This document shows positions 25,835-36,792 of a stretch of 64,000 bases of DNA, one piece after another. The position numbers and the translations under genes were made by a program. The notes below the pieces were generated by a model that ran no database searches, had not been told where the DNA came from, and was given only the letters and a program-made list of their open reading frames with translations. Source of the DNA: Pseudolysinimonas_A sp039912695 (GTDB lineage Bacteria > Actinomycetota > Actinomycetes > Actinomycetales > Microbacteriaceae); NCBI RefSeq assembly GCF_039912695.1, contig NZ_JBDSPJ010000002.1:62001-126000 (forward strand). Reading direction: 5' to 3'. Within the stretch, counting starts at the first letter, position 1; each line of letters begins with the position of its first letter.

Positions 25835-26077
25835 CTACTGGAACTTGATGATCAGGCCGAGCACGATGATGCTGGACACCCAGAGCAGCGCCAAGATCAC
25901 GGTGATTCGGTTGAGGTTGCGCTCCGCGACGCCTGAGGCACCCAGGTTCGAGGTGGTGCCGCCGCCGAACATATCGGAGAGGCCACCGCCGCGTCCGCGG
26001 TGCAGCAGGATGAGCAGGGTCAGAAGCAGGCTCGTGATGCCGAGCAAGATCTGCACGATGGTCTGAAGTACGAACAT
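25835..26077 (-). CDS. secG: Preprotein translocase subunit SecG
   Basis: 80 residues with two membrane helices (about 4-25 and 56-77) joined by the Gly-rich loop HRGRGGGLSDMFGGG characteristic of SecG. Accessory subunit of the SecYEG export channel. It follows tpiA by 12 bp, the usual actinobacterial order gap-pgk-tpiA-secG. Confidence 0.93.
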   Translation of the reverse strand: MFVLQTIVQILLGITSLLLTLLILLHRGRGGGLSDMFGGGTTSNLGASGVAERNLNRITVILALLWVSSIIVLGLIIKFQ

Positions 26078-26089
26078 AACTTGCCTATC

Positions 26090-26875
26090 TTATGTGCCGA
26101 CGTGCTTCTGGAAGCGCACGATGCTCGCGAACTCTTCGAGTTGCAAACTCGCGCCACCGACCAGTGCGCCGTCGATATCGGTTTCGCGCATGAAACCGGC
26201 AATGTTGCTCGACTTCACACTCCCGCCGTACAGGATCCGCGTTGCCTGCGCGACGTCATCGCCCAACAGCTCGGCGATCACCACGCGAAGAGCTGCACAG
26301 ACCTGCTGGGCCTGATCGCTGGTCGCGGCTTGGCCCGATCCGATCGCCCAGACGGGTTCGTAGGCAACGACGACGTCGCTCCCCTTCAAAGCTCCACCTA
26401 GGGCGACACGAAGCTGCGCGACGGGAACCGCACTGGGGCCGTGCGTCTCGAGATCTTCCGCTGTTTCGCCGACACAGATCACCGGGATGATGCCGTGACG
26501 GTGGGCCGCTGCGACCTTGCCGGCGATCTGCTCGTCCGTTTCGCCGTGGTACTGGCGCCGCTCCGAGTGGCCGATCACGACGTATTTGGTGTCGAGAGCC
26601 TTCAGAAATGCGCCCGAGATCTCGCCGGTGTACGCACCGTTGTCATGCTCCGAGATGTCTTGTCCGCCGTAGGCAATCGGCAGGTCGTCGGCGTTCACGA
26701 GGGTCTGCACACTTCGCAGGTCGGTGAAAGGGGGGAACACCGCAACCTCGGCCGTTGCAAAGTCATGGCGAGCGTCGGACAGCGTCCACGCGAGCTTCTG
26801 CACGAATGCGATTGACTGCAGATGATCGAGGTTCATCTTCCAGTTGCCCGCGATGAACGGCGTTCGAGCTTTCAT
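26090..26875 (-). CDS. tpiA: Triosephosphate isomerase
   Basis: The ATG at 26875 gives 261 residues (MKARTPFIAGNWKMNLDHLQ), with Lys in GNWKMN, catalytic His in VIGHSERRQYHGETDEQI and Glu in VAYEPVWAIGSGQAAT. The frame stays open upstream through three 18-bp repeats whose GTG codons could serve as extra starts, adding 2, 8 or 14 residues; homologues start where I placed it. It interconverts dihydroxyacetone phosphate and glyceraldehyde-3-P. Second-to-last glycolytic gene of a gap-pgk-tpiA run. Confidence 0.94.
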   Translation of the reverse strand: MKARTPFIAGNWKMNLDHLQSIAFVQKLAWTLSDARHDFATAEVAVFPPFTDLRSVQTLVNADDLPIAYGGQDISEHDNGAYTGEISGAFLKALDTKYVVIGHSERRQYHGETDEQIAGKVAAAHRHGIIPVICVGETAEDLETHGPSAVPVAQLRVALGGALKGSDVVVAYEPVWAIGSGQAATSDQAQQVCAALRVVIAELLGDDVAQATRILYGGSVKSSNIAGFMRETDIDGALVGGASLQLEEFASIVRFQKHVGT

Positions 26876-26929
26876 CGACACAGAGCCACCGTCCGACACA
26901 GAGCCACCATCCGACACAGAGTCACCATC
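26876..26929. repeat. Three tandem 18-bp repeats across the pgk-tpiA junction
   Basis: Three units of 18 bp (26876-26893, 26894-26911, 26912-26929), differing by one base each. The copy farthest from tpiA contains the pgk stop codon TGA; in the other two the same position reads TGG. On the minus strand each unit ends in TCTGTGTCG, offering in-frame GTG codons to tpiA. Confidence 0.9.
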
Positions 26930-28133
26930 CCAAAACCTTCAGACCGGGCAACTTTTTGCCCTCCAAGAACTCCAGGCTCGCACCGCCACCTGTCGAGATG
27001 TGACCGAACTGGTCGTCGGTGAATCCGAGCTGACGAACAGCCGCAGCAGAATCGCCGCCGCCCACCACCCCAAGTCCGTCGACCTCAGTGAGTGCTTGGG
27101 CAACGGCGCGCGTGCCCGCAGCGAAGGGAGCCAGCTCGAAGACCCCCATCGGCCCGTTCCAGAACACGGTGCCTGAACTGCGGATGACTTCGGCAAATGC
27201 CGCAGCAGTCTCGGGGCCGATGTCGAGCCCGAGACCGTTCTCACCGAACGGCGTGTTCTCGATGCCGTCTGCGGCAGCAACCTCGTGCCGCGCGTCGGCG
27301 GAGAACTTCTCGGCGACGACGACATCCGTCGGCAGCACGATCCTCACACCACGCTTCTGCGCTTCGTCCAAATACCCGGTGACGGTGTCGATCTGGTCTT
27401 TCTCGAGAAGGCTCTTGCCAACCGGGTGCCCGAGCGCGGCCAGGAAGGTGAACAACATCCCACCGCCAACCAGGATGTTGTCAACTTTCGGCAGCAGGGC
27501 GTCGATGACCGCGAGTTTGTCGGACACCTTCGATCCGCCGAGAACGACCGTGTAAGGGCGCACAGGATGCTCGGTGAGCCGTTCGAGCACGCCGAGCTCT
27601 GTCTCGATCAGCCGACCCGCGGCGCTGGGCAGCAGTTCGGCCAACTCGACGACGCTCGCCTGGTCACGGTGCACGACGCCGAATCCGTCGCCGACGTACA
27701 AGTCGCCGAACGCAGCGAGCTTCTCGGCGAAGGCCTTGCGATCGCCGTGATCCTTGGAAGTCTCCGCGGCGTGGAAACGGAGGTTTTCGAGCAGCACGAC
27801 GCCGCCATTCTCAAGATCCTTCACCGCGGATTTCGCCGAGTTGCCGACGGTGTCATCGGCGAACTGCACGGGGACGCCCAGCAGTTCCGACATCCGCGTT
27901 GCGACCGGGGCGAGGCTGTACTGCGGGTCGGGCGAACCATCGGGGCGACCGAGGTGCGACATCACGATCAGGCCAGCACCGCCGTCGAGCAGCTCCCGAA
28001 GGCTGCCAATCGACGCGCGAATACGGCCGTCGTCGGTGATCTTTCCGTTGTCGAGCGGAACGTTGAGGTCGCAGCGCACCAGGATGCGCTTGCCCAGCAG
28101 CGAGCCCAGCGACTCGATCGTGCGAAGTGTCAT
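26922..28133 (-). CDS. pgk: Phosphoglycerate kinase
   Basis: 403 residues: RILVRCDLNVPLDNGKITDDGRIRASI, VMSHLGRPDG, ENLRFHAAE, VLGGSKVSDKLAVIDALL, and the nucleotide-binding C-terminal VVGGGDSAAAVRQLG with GGGASLEFLEGKKLPGLKVL. It makes ATP from 1,3-bisphosphoglycerate. Its stop codon lies in a tandem repeat. It follows gap by 34 bp and is co-oriented with tpiA. Confidence 0.97.
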   Translation of the reverse strand: MTLRTIESLGSLLGKRILVRCDLNVPLDNGKITDDGRIRASIGSLRELLDGGAGLIVMSHLGRPDGSPDPQYSLAPVATRMSELLGVPVQFADDTVGNSAKSAVKDLENGGVVLLENLRFHAAETSKDHGDRKAFAEKLAAFGDLYVGDGFGVVHRDQASVVELAELLPSAAGRLIETELGVLERLTEHPVRPYTVVLGGSKVSDKLAVIDALLPKVDNILVGGGMLFTFLAALGHPVGKSLLEKDQIDTVTGYLDEAQKRGVRIVLPTDVVVAEKFSADARHEVAAADGIENTPFGENGLGLDIGPETAAAFAEVIRSSGTVFWNGPMGVFELAPFAAGTRAVAQALTEVDGLGVVGGGDSAAAVRQLGFTDDQFGHISTGGGASLEFLEGKKLPGLKVLGW

Positions 28134-28167
28134 GACGTTCGGGGCGCTGCGGTCGGTGCCGTGAGGT

Positions 28168-29175
28168 TCAGAGCCGCGCGCCGACGTATTCGGTGATGTC
28201 GACGAGCCGGTTGGAGTAACCCCACTCGTTGTCGTACCACGAGGCGACCTTGACCTGGTCGCCGATCACCTTGGTGAGCTTGGAGTCGAAGATCGAGGAA
28301 TGCGGGTCGCCCACAATGTCGCTCGACACGATCTCGTCTTCGGTGTACTTCAGGATGCCCTTGAGCGATCCTTCCGCTGCCTTCTTATAGGCGGCGTTGA
28401 CCGATTCGACCGTGACCGGCTTGGATGCCGTCACCGTGAGGTCGGTGATCGACCCGCTGATCACCGGCACGCGCAGCGCGTAGCCATCAAGCTTGCCGAC
28501 CAGTTCAGGGATGACGAGCCCGAGAGCCTTCGCGGCACCGGTCGAGGTCGGGATGATGTTGGCCGCGGCCGCGCGCGCACGACGCAGATCGCTGTGCGGG
28601 CCATCCTGCAGGTTCTGATCTGCCGTGTAGGCGTGGACCGTGGTCATCAGGCCGCGCTCGATGCCGAACTCGTCCATAAAGACCTTCGCGAGCGGGGCGA
28701 GGCAGTTCGTCGTGCACGAGGCATTGGAGATGATCGAGTGCTTGGCTGGGTCGTAGGTGCCCTCGTTGACGCCGAGCACCAGAGTCGCGACGTCATCGCC
28801 GGTCGCGGGGGCCGAGATGACGACCTTCTTCGCGCCCGCAATGATGTGCTTGTGAGCGTCTTCAGACTTGGTGAAGCGTCCGGTGGACTCGATCACGATG
28901 TCAACGCCCAGCTCACCCCACGGCAGGTTCGCGGGATCCCGCTCTTCGAAAACCTTGATCGACTTGCCGTTGACGATGATGTTGCCGTCGTCGAATTCCA
29001 CCGTTGCGTCGAGACGACCGTTGACCGAGTCGTACTTGAGCAGGTGCGCGAGAGTCTTGTTGTCGGTGAGGTCGTTGACCGCGACGATTTCGAGGTCACT
29101 TCCCTTCGCAAGAGCGGCGCGGAGGAAGTTCCGTCCGATCCGTCCAAAGCCGTTGATCCCGATCTTGACCGACAC
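28168..29175 (-). CDS. gap: Glyceraldehyde-3-phosphate dehydrogenase
   Basis: 335 residues, GTG start with AAGGAG upstream. INGFGRIGRNFLRAAL is the NAD-binding motif; the catalytic Cys is in SNASCTTNCLAPLAKVF; VHAYTADQNLQDGPHSDLRRARAAAANIIPTSTGAAKA is typical of class I GAPDH. Glycolytic enzyme, first gene of the gap-pgk-tpiA-secG run. Confidence 0.97.
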   Translation of the reverse strand: MSVKIGINGFGRIGRNFLRAALAKGSDLEIVAVNDLTDNKTLAHLLKYDSVNGRLDATVEFDDGNIIVNGKSIKVFEERDPANLPWGELGVDIVIESTGRFTKSEDAHKHIIAGAKKVVISAPATGDDVATLVLGVNEGTYDPAKHSIISNASCTTNCLAPLAKVFMDEFGIERGLMTTVHAYTADQNLQDGPHSDLRRARAAAANIIPTSTGAAKALGLVIPELVGKLDGYALRVPVISGSITDLTVTASKPVTVESVNAAYKKAAEGSLKGILKYTEDEIVSSDIVGDPHSSIFDSKLTKVIGDQVKVASWYDNEWGYSNRLVDITEYVGARL

Positions 29176-29223
29176 TGAATGCTCCTTGCAGGGGTGGGGA
29201 AAGTTGCGGTGGTGGCGTGGAAA

Positions 29224-29251
29224 GGGCGGTCGGAATCACTTCCGACCGCCC
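29224..29251 (-). terminator. Rho-independent terminator after sodA
   Basis: A perfect 12-bp stem GGGCGGTCGGAA/TTCCGACCGCCC with a 4-nt loop lies between the sodA stop and the gap start. On the minus strand it is followed by TTTCC. It should end the sodA transcript before gap. Confidence 0.75.
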
Positions 29252-29276
29252 AGCGCTTTTGACGGCGCAGTCTCTG

Positions 29277-29903
29277 TTACGACAGTAGCAGGAGCCCCGC
29301 GGCGCCTGAGCGCGCGGCCTCGAATCGAGCGCCCGCGTCGGCCCAATTCGCGATGTTCCAAAACGCCTTCACGTAGTCGGCTTTGACGTTGACGTAGTCG
29401 AGGTAGAAGGCGTGCTCCCACATGTCGAGCTGCAGGATCGGCGTCACCCCGAGAGGCACGTTGTTCTGCTGGTCGTACATCTGGTTGATGAGCAAGCGTG
29501 ACCCGACCGGGTCCCACGCCAAAACTGCCCAGCCAGAACCCTGAAGGCTGTTGGCGGCGGCGCTGAAATGCCCGACAAACTTCTCGAACGATCCGAAGAA
29601 CTCGTCGACGGCCGCGCCCAGTTCGCCGACCGGCTTGTCGCCACCATCGGGTGAGAGGTTCTTCCAGAAGATCGAGTGGTTGATGTGACCGCCGAGGTGG
29701 AACGCCAGGTCCTTTTCGAGCTTCGGGACGTTCGCGTAGTCGCCTGACTCGCGAGCTTCGCCAAGCTTCTGAATGGCGGTGTTCGCGCCGGCAACGTAGG
29801 CGGCATGGTGTTTGTCGTGATGCAGCTCCATGATCCTGGCGCTGATGTGCGGCTCAAGCGCCGCGTAGTCGTACGGGAGATCGGGGAGCGTGTAGTCAGC
29901 CAT
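29277..29903 (-). CDS. sodA: Superoxide dismutase (Fe/Mn family)
   Basis: 208 residues with all four metal ligands visible: His in LELHHDKHHAAYV, His in FHLGGHINHSIFWKNL, and Asp/His in LDMWEHAFYLDYVNVKADYVKAFW. It removes superoxide in the cytoplasm. A TAGACT -10 box ends 6 nt before the ATG, so the mRNA is probably leaderless, and a strong terminator follows. Mn versus Fe use cannot be fixed from sequence by eye, though actinobacterial members usually use Mn. Confidence 0.95.
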   Translation of the reverse strand: MADYTLPDLPYDYAALEPHISARIMELHHDKHHAAYVAGANTAIQKLGEARESGDYANVPKLEKDLAFHLGGHINHSIFWKNLSPDGGDKPVGELGAAVDEFFGSFEKFVGHFSAAANSLQGSGWAVLAWDPVGSRLLINQMYDQQNNVPLGVTPILQLDMWEHAFYLDYVNVKADYVKAFWNIANWADAGARFEAARSGAAGLLLLS

Positions 29904-29909
29904 GCCCCC

Positions 29910-29915
29910 AGTCTA
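29910..29915 (-). promoter_or_regulatory. -10 box of leaderless sodA promoter
   Basis: TAGACT lies exactly 6 nt before the sodA ATG, in the 18-bp gap after whiA, giving sodA its own transcript start. Confidence 0.55.
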
Positions 29916-29921
29916 CGAGCG

Positions 29922-30893
29922 CTACCCCAGGTCGGGCAGGCCCGCGTCAGTACCCGGAATGCCGCGATCTGATGCCAACTTGTCGGCCATCGCGAGGAGC
30001 CGGCGGATTCGGCCGGCTACGGCATCCTTCGTCATCGGCGGATCGGCGTAATGACCGAGTTCATCGAGGCTCGCGTCGCGATGCCCCAGCCGCAAGTCTC
30101 CGGCGTATCGGAGGTGCTCGGGAACCTCGTCACCGAGAATCTCGAGGGCTCGTTCGACCCGCGCGCAGGCCGCAACGGCCGCTTGAGCGCTGCGGCGAAG
30201 GTTGGCGTCGTCGAAATTGACCAAGCGGTTGGCGGTTGCCCGCACCTCGCGCCGCTGGCGCATCTCTTCCCACACCGACACGCTCTGCGTCGCGCCCATG
30301 AGCTCGAGCATCGTGCTGATCGCCTCGCCGTCACGCACGACAACCCGGAAGGACCCGCGAACCTCACGAGCCTTTGCGGGAATCTTGAGCCTCCCGGCCG
30401 CACCAACGAGCGCCATTGCAGCTTCGTTTCCCGGACAAATAACTTCAATCGCCGCGGAACGCCCCGGATCGGTGAGAGTTCCTGTCGCGAGAAACGCTCC
30501 TCGCCAGATAGCGGCGAGTTCATCCCGCGAGCCGGTGGTCAGTCGGTTCGGCAAACCGCGCACGGCGCGATTGCGGGAATCGATCAACCCGGTCTGGCGC
30601 GCGAGAGTTTCGGCACCCTCAATCACGCGCACCAGGTAGGTGTTGGTGCGGCGCAGGTTGCTGCCCGAAATCACCGTCACCTCGCTGCGCACCCCGTACA
30701 GCTCGGCCAGATCTTTGCGCACCCGACGCGCGATCTTCGGCGACTCAAGTTCAGCCTCGACCGCTACCCGACCCCCGATGGTGTGAAGTCCGCTCGAAAA
30801 GCGCAGGAGAGCTGCGAGTTCGGCGGCGCGCACGGCGGTCTTGCCGACCGCGACCCCGGCGAGCTCTTCTTTAACATCGGCGCTCAGTGCCAC
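29922..30893 (-). CDS. whiA: Sporulation/cell-division regulator WhiA
   Basis: 323 residues, GTG start with AAGGAC upstream. N-terminal LAGLIDADG-like region (ADVKEELAGVAVGKTAVRAAELAALLRFSSGLH, GAFLATGTLTDP) and a C-terminal helix-turn-helix (ASLDELGHYADPPMTKDAVAGRIRRLLAMADKL). WhiA is a conserved DNA-binding protein of Gram-positives; in Streptomyces it controls septation genes with WhiB. It follows rapZ as in most actinobacteria. Confidence 0.96.
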   Translation of the reverse strand: MALSADVKEELAGVAVGKTAVRAAELAALLRFSSGLHTIGGRVAVEAELESPKIARRVRKDLAELYGVRSEVTVISGSNLRRTNTYLVRVIEGAETLARQTGLIDSRNRAVRGLPNRLTTGSRDELAAIWRGAFLATGTLTDPGRSAAIEVICPGNEAAMALVGAAGRLKIPAKAREVRGSFRVVVRDGEAISTMLELMGATQSVSVWEEMRQRREVRATANRLVNFDDANLRRSAQAAVAACARVERALEILGDEVPEHLRYAGDLRLGHRDASLDELGHYADPPMTKDAVAGRIRRLLAMADKLASDRGIPGTDAGLPDLG

Positions 30894-30954
30894 GCGGCCG
30901 TCCTTCGTCTCTGAATCTCGTCGAACCCTTGCGACCGAGTTGGGAATTCTGTGG

Positions 30955-31851
30955 TCATTCGCGACCGAGGTCGCGGTGCTTCACGCTGACCGCGATTCCA
31001 GGGAGTGCGCTGAGCCGGCGGCCAAGTTCCTCGGCAATGGCCACGGAACGATGCTTCCCACCCGTGCATCCCAGAGCGATCGTAGCGTGCCGCTTGTTCT
31101 CGCGACCGTACCCGTCGAAGACCGGGCGGAGGGCCGCAACGTAGCCGTCGATGAACTCCCCCGCTCCCGGTAGCCCGAGAACGTAGTCGGCGACCACATC
31201 GTCGAGTCCGGTGAGTTCCTTGAGTTCGGGCACCCAGAACGGATTCGGCAGAAAGCGGCAATCTGCGACGTGGTCGGCGTCCGATGGCAGGCCGTATTTG
31301 TAGCCGAAGCTCAGCACCGTCACGCGAGTGGTCGGCTCGTCCTCTTCGGCAAACTGTTCTTGCACGAGAGTCGCCAACTGGTGGATGTTGAGTTCGCTCG
31401 TGTCGATCACGATGTCGGCTTGCGAACGAAGCTCCGCCATCCTAGCTCGCTCGGCGCTGATGCCGTCGAGCAGCGTTCCGTCACCTTGAAGTGGATGCGG
31501 TCGCCGCACATTCTCAAAGCGACGCACGAGAACCGCATCGGTCGCATCGAGAAACAGCAGGCGTGTGTCGTCAGTGTCGCGGAGCGACTCGAGTGCGGCC
31601 TGCACATCCGCGAACAGACGTCCACCGCGGATGTCGACGACCGCGGCAACCCGCGGAATCGAGTCCCCGGTGTGACGCGAGAGGTCCACCAATGGCCGCA
31701 ACATTTGCGGCGGCAGATTATCGACCACGTACCAGCCGAGGTCTTCGAGGGCGTTGCCGACCGTCGATCGTCCGGCGCCCGACATCCCCGTGACGAGCAG
31801 CAGCTCGCGGCGGAGGGCCTTAGCTACCGGCGTGTCGGGTGTCGTCGCCAA
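30955..31851 (-). CDS. rapZ: RNase adapter / nucleotide-binding protein RapZ
   Basis: I chose the TTG at 31851 (298 residues, MATTPDTPVAKAL); a TTG at 31884, overlapping uvrC, would add 11 residues. P-loop VTGMSGAGRST has Arg in place of the usual Walker Lys, as I recall for actinobacterial members. Other hallmarks: DNLPPQMLRPLVDL, FLDATDAVLVRRFENVRRPHPLQGDGTLLDGI, and GCTGGKHRSVAIAEEL. E. coli RapZ controls GlmZ RNA; the actinobacterial role is less clear. It sits between uvrC and whiA. Confidence 0.92.
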   Translation of the reverse strand: MATTPDTPVAKALRRELLLVTGMSGAGRSTVGNALEDLGWYVVDNLPPQMLRPLVDLSRHTGDSIPRVAAVVDIRGGRLFADVQAALESLRDTDDTRLLFLDATDAVLVRRFENVRRPHPLQGDGTLLDGISAERARMAELRSQADIVIDTSELNIHQLATLVQEQFAEEDEPTTRVTVLSFGYKYGLPSDADHVADCRFLPNPFWVPELKELTGLDDVVADYVLGLPGAGEFIDGYVAALRPVFDGYGRENKRHATIALGCTGGKHRSVAIAEELGRRLSALPGIAVSVKHRDLGRE

Positions 31852-31864
31852 GTCAATCCGCCCA

Positions 31865-33838
31865 TTACTCCCTGGTCTGCCCAACCTGGGTATCGCCGCT
31901 CAGCTTAGCGACGATCGCTGTGGCGAGAGACGGCCCGACCCCTCGCACTTCGGCAATTTCCGTTGCTGATGCCTTCTTCAAACGCGAGACCGACCCGAAG
32001 TGTGCCAGCAGCACCTTCACCCGAGCAGGTCCGAGGCCGTCAACCTCGCCGAGGACCGTGGAAATGTCAGCCGTGCGCTTCTGCCGCTGGAAGGTGATCG
32101 CGAACCGATGGGCTTCGTCGCGGATCCGCTGGATCAGAAACAGCGCCTCGCTGTTGCGCGGCAAAATCACGGGGAAGGAATCGCCAGGAAGCCAGACCTC
32201 CTCGAGACGCTTCGCGATGCCCGCGACCGGGATGTCGGTGATTCCCAGTTCACGAAGCACCGCGGCAGCCGCATTCACCTGCGGCTCTCCGCCGTCGACG
32301 AGGATCAGACCCGGTCGGTAGGCGAAGCGTTTGCGCGGTCGGGTCGAGGGAAGGTCGTCGTTTTCGTCGACGCCCCCCGCCGAGGACTCCGATTCGACCT
32401 CGTCTTCTGAGAGGCGCGCCAACCTGCGACGCAGAACCTGCGAGATCGACTCAAGGTCGTCGGCGTACTCCTTGATCGCGAACTTTCGATACGACGACTT
32501 CTGCGGCAGCCCATCCTCAAACACGACCATTGAGGCGACGATGTTCGTGCCGCCCAGGTGAGAGACGTCGTAGCACTCGATGCGCAGGGGCGCGTCCGCG
32601 AGTCCGAGGGCATCCTGGATGTCGGTGAGCGCTTGCGTGCGGGCGACGTAGTCGCCGCTGCGCCGCATCTTGTAGAGGGCGAGCGCCTGTTTCGCGTTCA
32701 TCGTCGCGGTCTGCAGAATCGCGGCCTTGTCGCCGCGTTGGGCGACGCGTAGCGTCACGGCCCCCTTCGAGCGGCGATCGCTCAGCCAGCCCTGCAACGC
32801 CTCGACGTCGTCGGGAAGCGCGGGTACGACGATCTCGCGCGGCGGCTCCTCGCTTGCTCCTGAACTGGTGTCATACGCGCTCTGCAGCACCGCCTCGACA
32901 AGGTCACCCGTCGTCACATCGAGTTCGGTGTCGACGACCCAACTCCGGTTGCCCGTGACTCGACCGCCCCGCACCACGAACTGCTGCACGGCGGCGGCGA
33001 GCTCATCGTGCTCGATGCCGAAAACATCCGTGTCGATGCCGTCGGCGAGCACGATCGCGCTGCGCTCCAGCACGTTGTTGAGGGCCGAGATGCGGTCGCG
33101 TAGTTTCGCTGCCCTCTCGTATTCCAGCTCGGCCGACGCCTCGCGCATCTCGCGCTGCATCCCGGTGATGAACGACGGATCGGGATGCGCCATGAAGGCG
33201 ACGAACTCATCGACGATCGCGCGATGCTCGTCGACCGTCACTCGACCCGAACACGGTCCCCCACAACGCCCGATCTGCCCGGGGAAACAGGGCCGGCCGC
33301 TCGACATCGCCCGTTTGTAGCTCGAGTCAGAGCAGGTGCGGATCGGAAAGGCCTGCACCATCTGCTCGATGGTGTCGCGCACGGCCCAGATCTTCGGGTA
33401 CGGGCCGAAGTAGCGGCCCCCCGGAATTCGGTGGTTACGGGTAACCATCACCCGTGGTGCCTCGTCGGCGAGGGTCAGCACCATGTACGGGTAGGTCTTG
33501 TCATCCCGGAACTTGACGTTGAACGGCGGGTCGTACTGCTTGATCCAGGTGTATTCGAGTTCGAGTGATTCACGGTCGTTCGCGACCACCGTCCACTCGA
33601 CGTTCGACGCTGTGAGCACCATCGCCCGGGTGCGCTCGTGCAGGTTGCGCATCGGCTGGAAGTAGTTGCTCAGTCGCTGGCGGAGGTTGATGGCCTTTCC
33701 GACGTAGAGCACGCGGCCTTTGGGATCGCGAAAGCGGTAAACGCCCGGGCCGGTCGGGATCTCGCCCGCCTTCGGCCGCCAGGGGATGGCGTCGGGGCGC
33801 GCTGCCACCGCCTTCGCGGCCTGACCTGGCCGGGGCAA
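31865..33838 (-). CDS. uvrC: Excinuclease ABC subunit C (UvrC)
   Basis: 657 residues from a TTG at 33838, just after the uvrA stop; a GTG at 33808 is an alternative. Order of domains: GIY-YIG nuclease (GEIPTGPGVYRFRD...VLYVGKAINLRQRL), UVR motif (about 205-240), RNase H-like nuclease (LRIECYDVSHLGGTNIVASMVVFEDG and LILVDGGEPQVNAA), and C-terminal helix-hairpin-helix. It makes both incisions in nucleotide excision repair. Forms the uvrA-uvrC-rapZ-whiA operon with small gaps. Confidence 0.96.
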   Translation of the reverse strand: MPRPGQAAKAVAARPDAIPWRPKAGEIPTGPGVYRFRDPKGRVLYVGKAINLRQRLSNYFQPMRNLHERTRAMVLTASNVEWTVVANDRESLELEYTWIKQYDPPFNVKFRDDKTYPYMVLTLADEAPRVMVTRNHRIPGGRYFGPYPKIWAVRDTIEQMVQAFPIRTCSDSSYKRAMSSGRPCFPGQIGRCGGPCSGRVTVDEHRAIVDEFVAFMAHPDPSFITGMQREMREASAELEYERAAKLRDRISALNNVLERSAIVLADGIDTDVFGIEHDELAAAVQQFVVRGGRVTGNRSWVVDTELDVTTGDLVEAVLQSAYDTSSGASEEPPREIVVPALPDDVEALQGWLSDRRSKGAVTLRVAQRGDKAAILQTATMNAKQALALYKMRRSGDYVARTQALTDIQDALGLADAPLRIECYDVSHLGGTNIVASMVVFEDGLPQKSSYRKFAIKEYADDLESISQVLRRRLARLSEDEVESESSAGGVDENDDLPSTRPRKRFAYRPGLILVDGGEPQVNAAAAVLRELGITDIPVAGIAKRLEEVWLPGDSFPVILPRNSEALFLIQRIRDEAHRFAITFQRQKRTADISTVLGEVDGLGPARVKVLLAHFGSVSRLKKASATEIAEVRGVGPSLATAIVAKLSGDTQVGQTRE

Positions 33839-33841
33839 ACG

Positions 33842-36727
<2,886 letters not shown>

Positions 36728-36733
36728 CCCGCG

Positions 36734-36739
36734 AGTCTA
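36734..36739 (-). promoter_or_regulatory. -10 box of leaderless uvrA promoter
   Basis: TAGACT precedes the GTG start of uvrA by 6 nt in the gap to uvrB. No LexA-like CGAAC-N4-GTTCG box is evident in the gap. Confidence 0.5.
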
Positions 36740-36792
36740 CGGAGCGCCGCCGACATCCGCCGCGTCGTCCGCCGCTGGCGAAAGAGCGGGTC

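Noticed and set aside
31851..31884. Lysine to arginine change in the RapZ P-loop as a sign of lost activity
   Set aside because: I recall the GMSGAGR form from other actinobacterial homologues, so it is a family variant.
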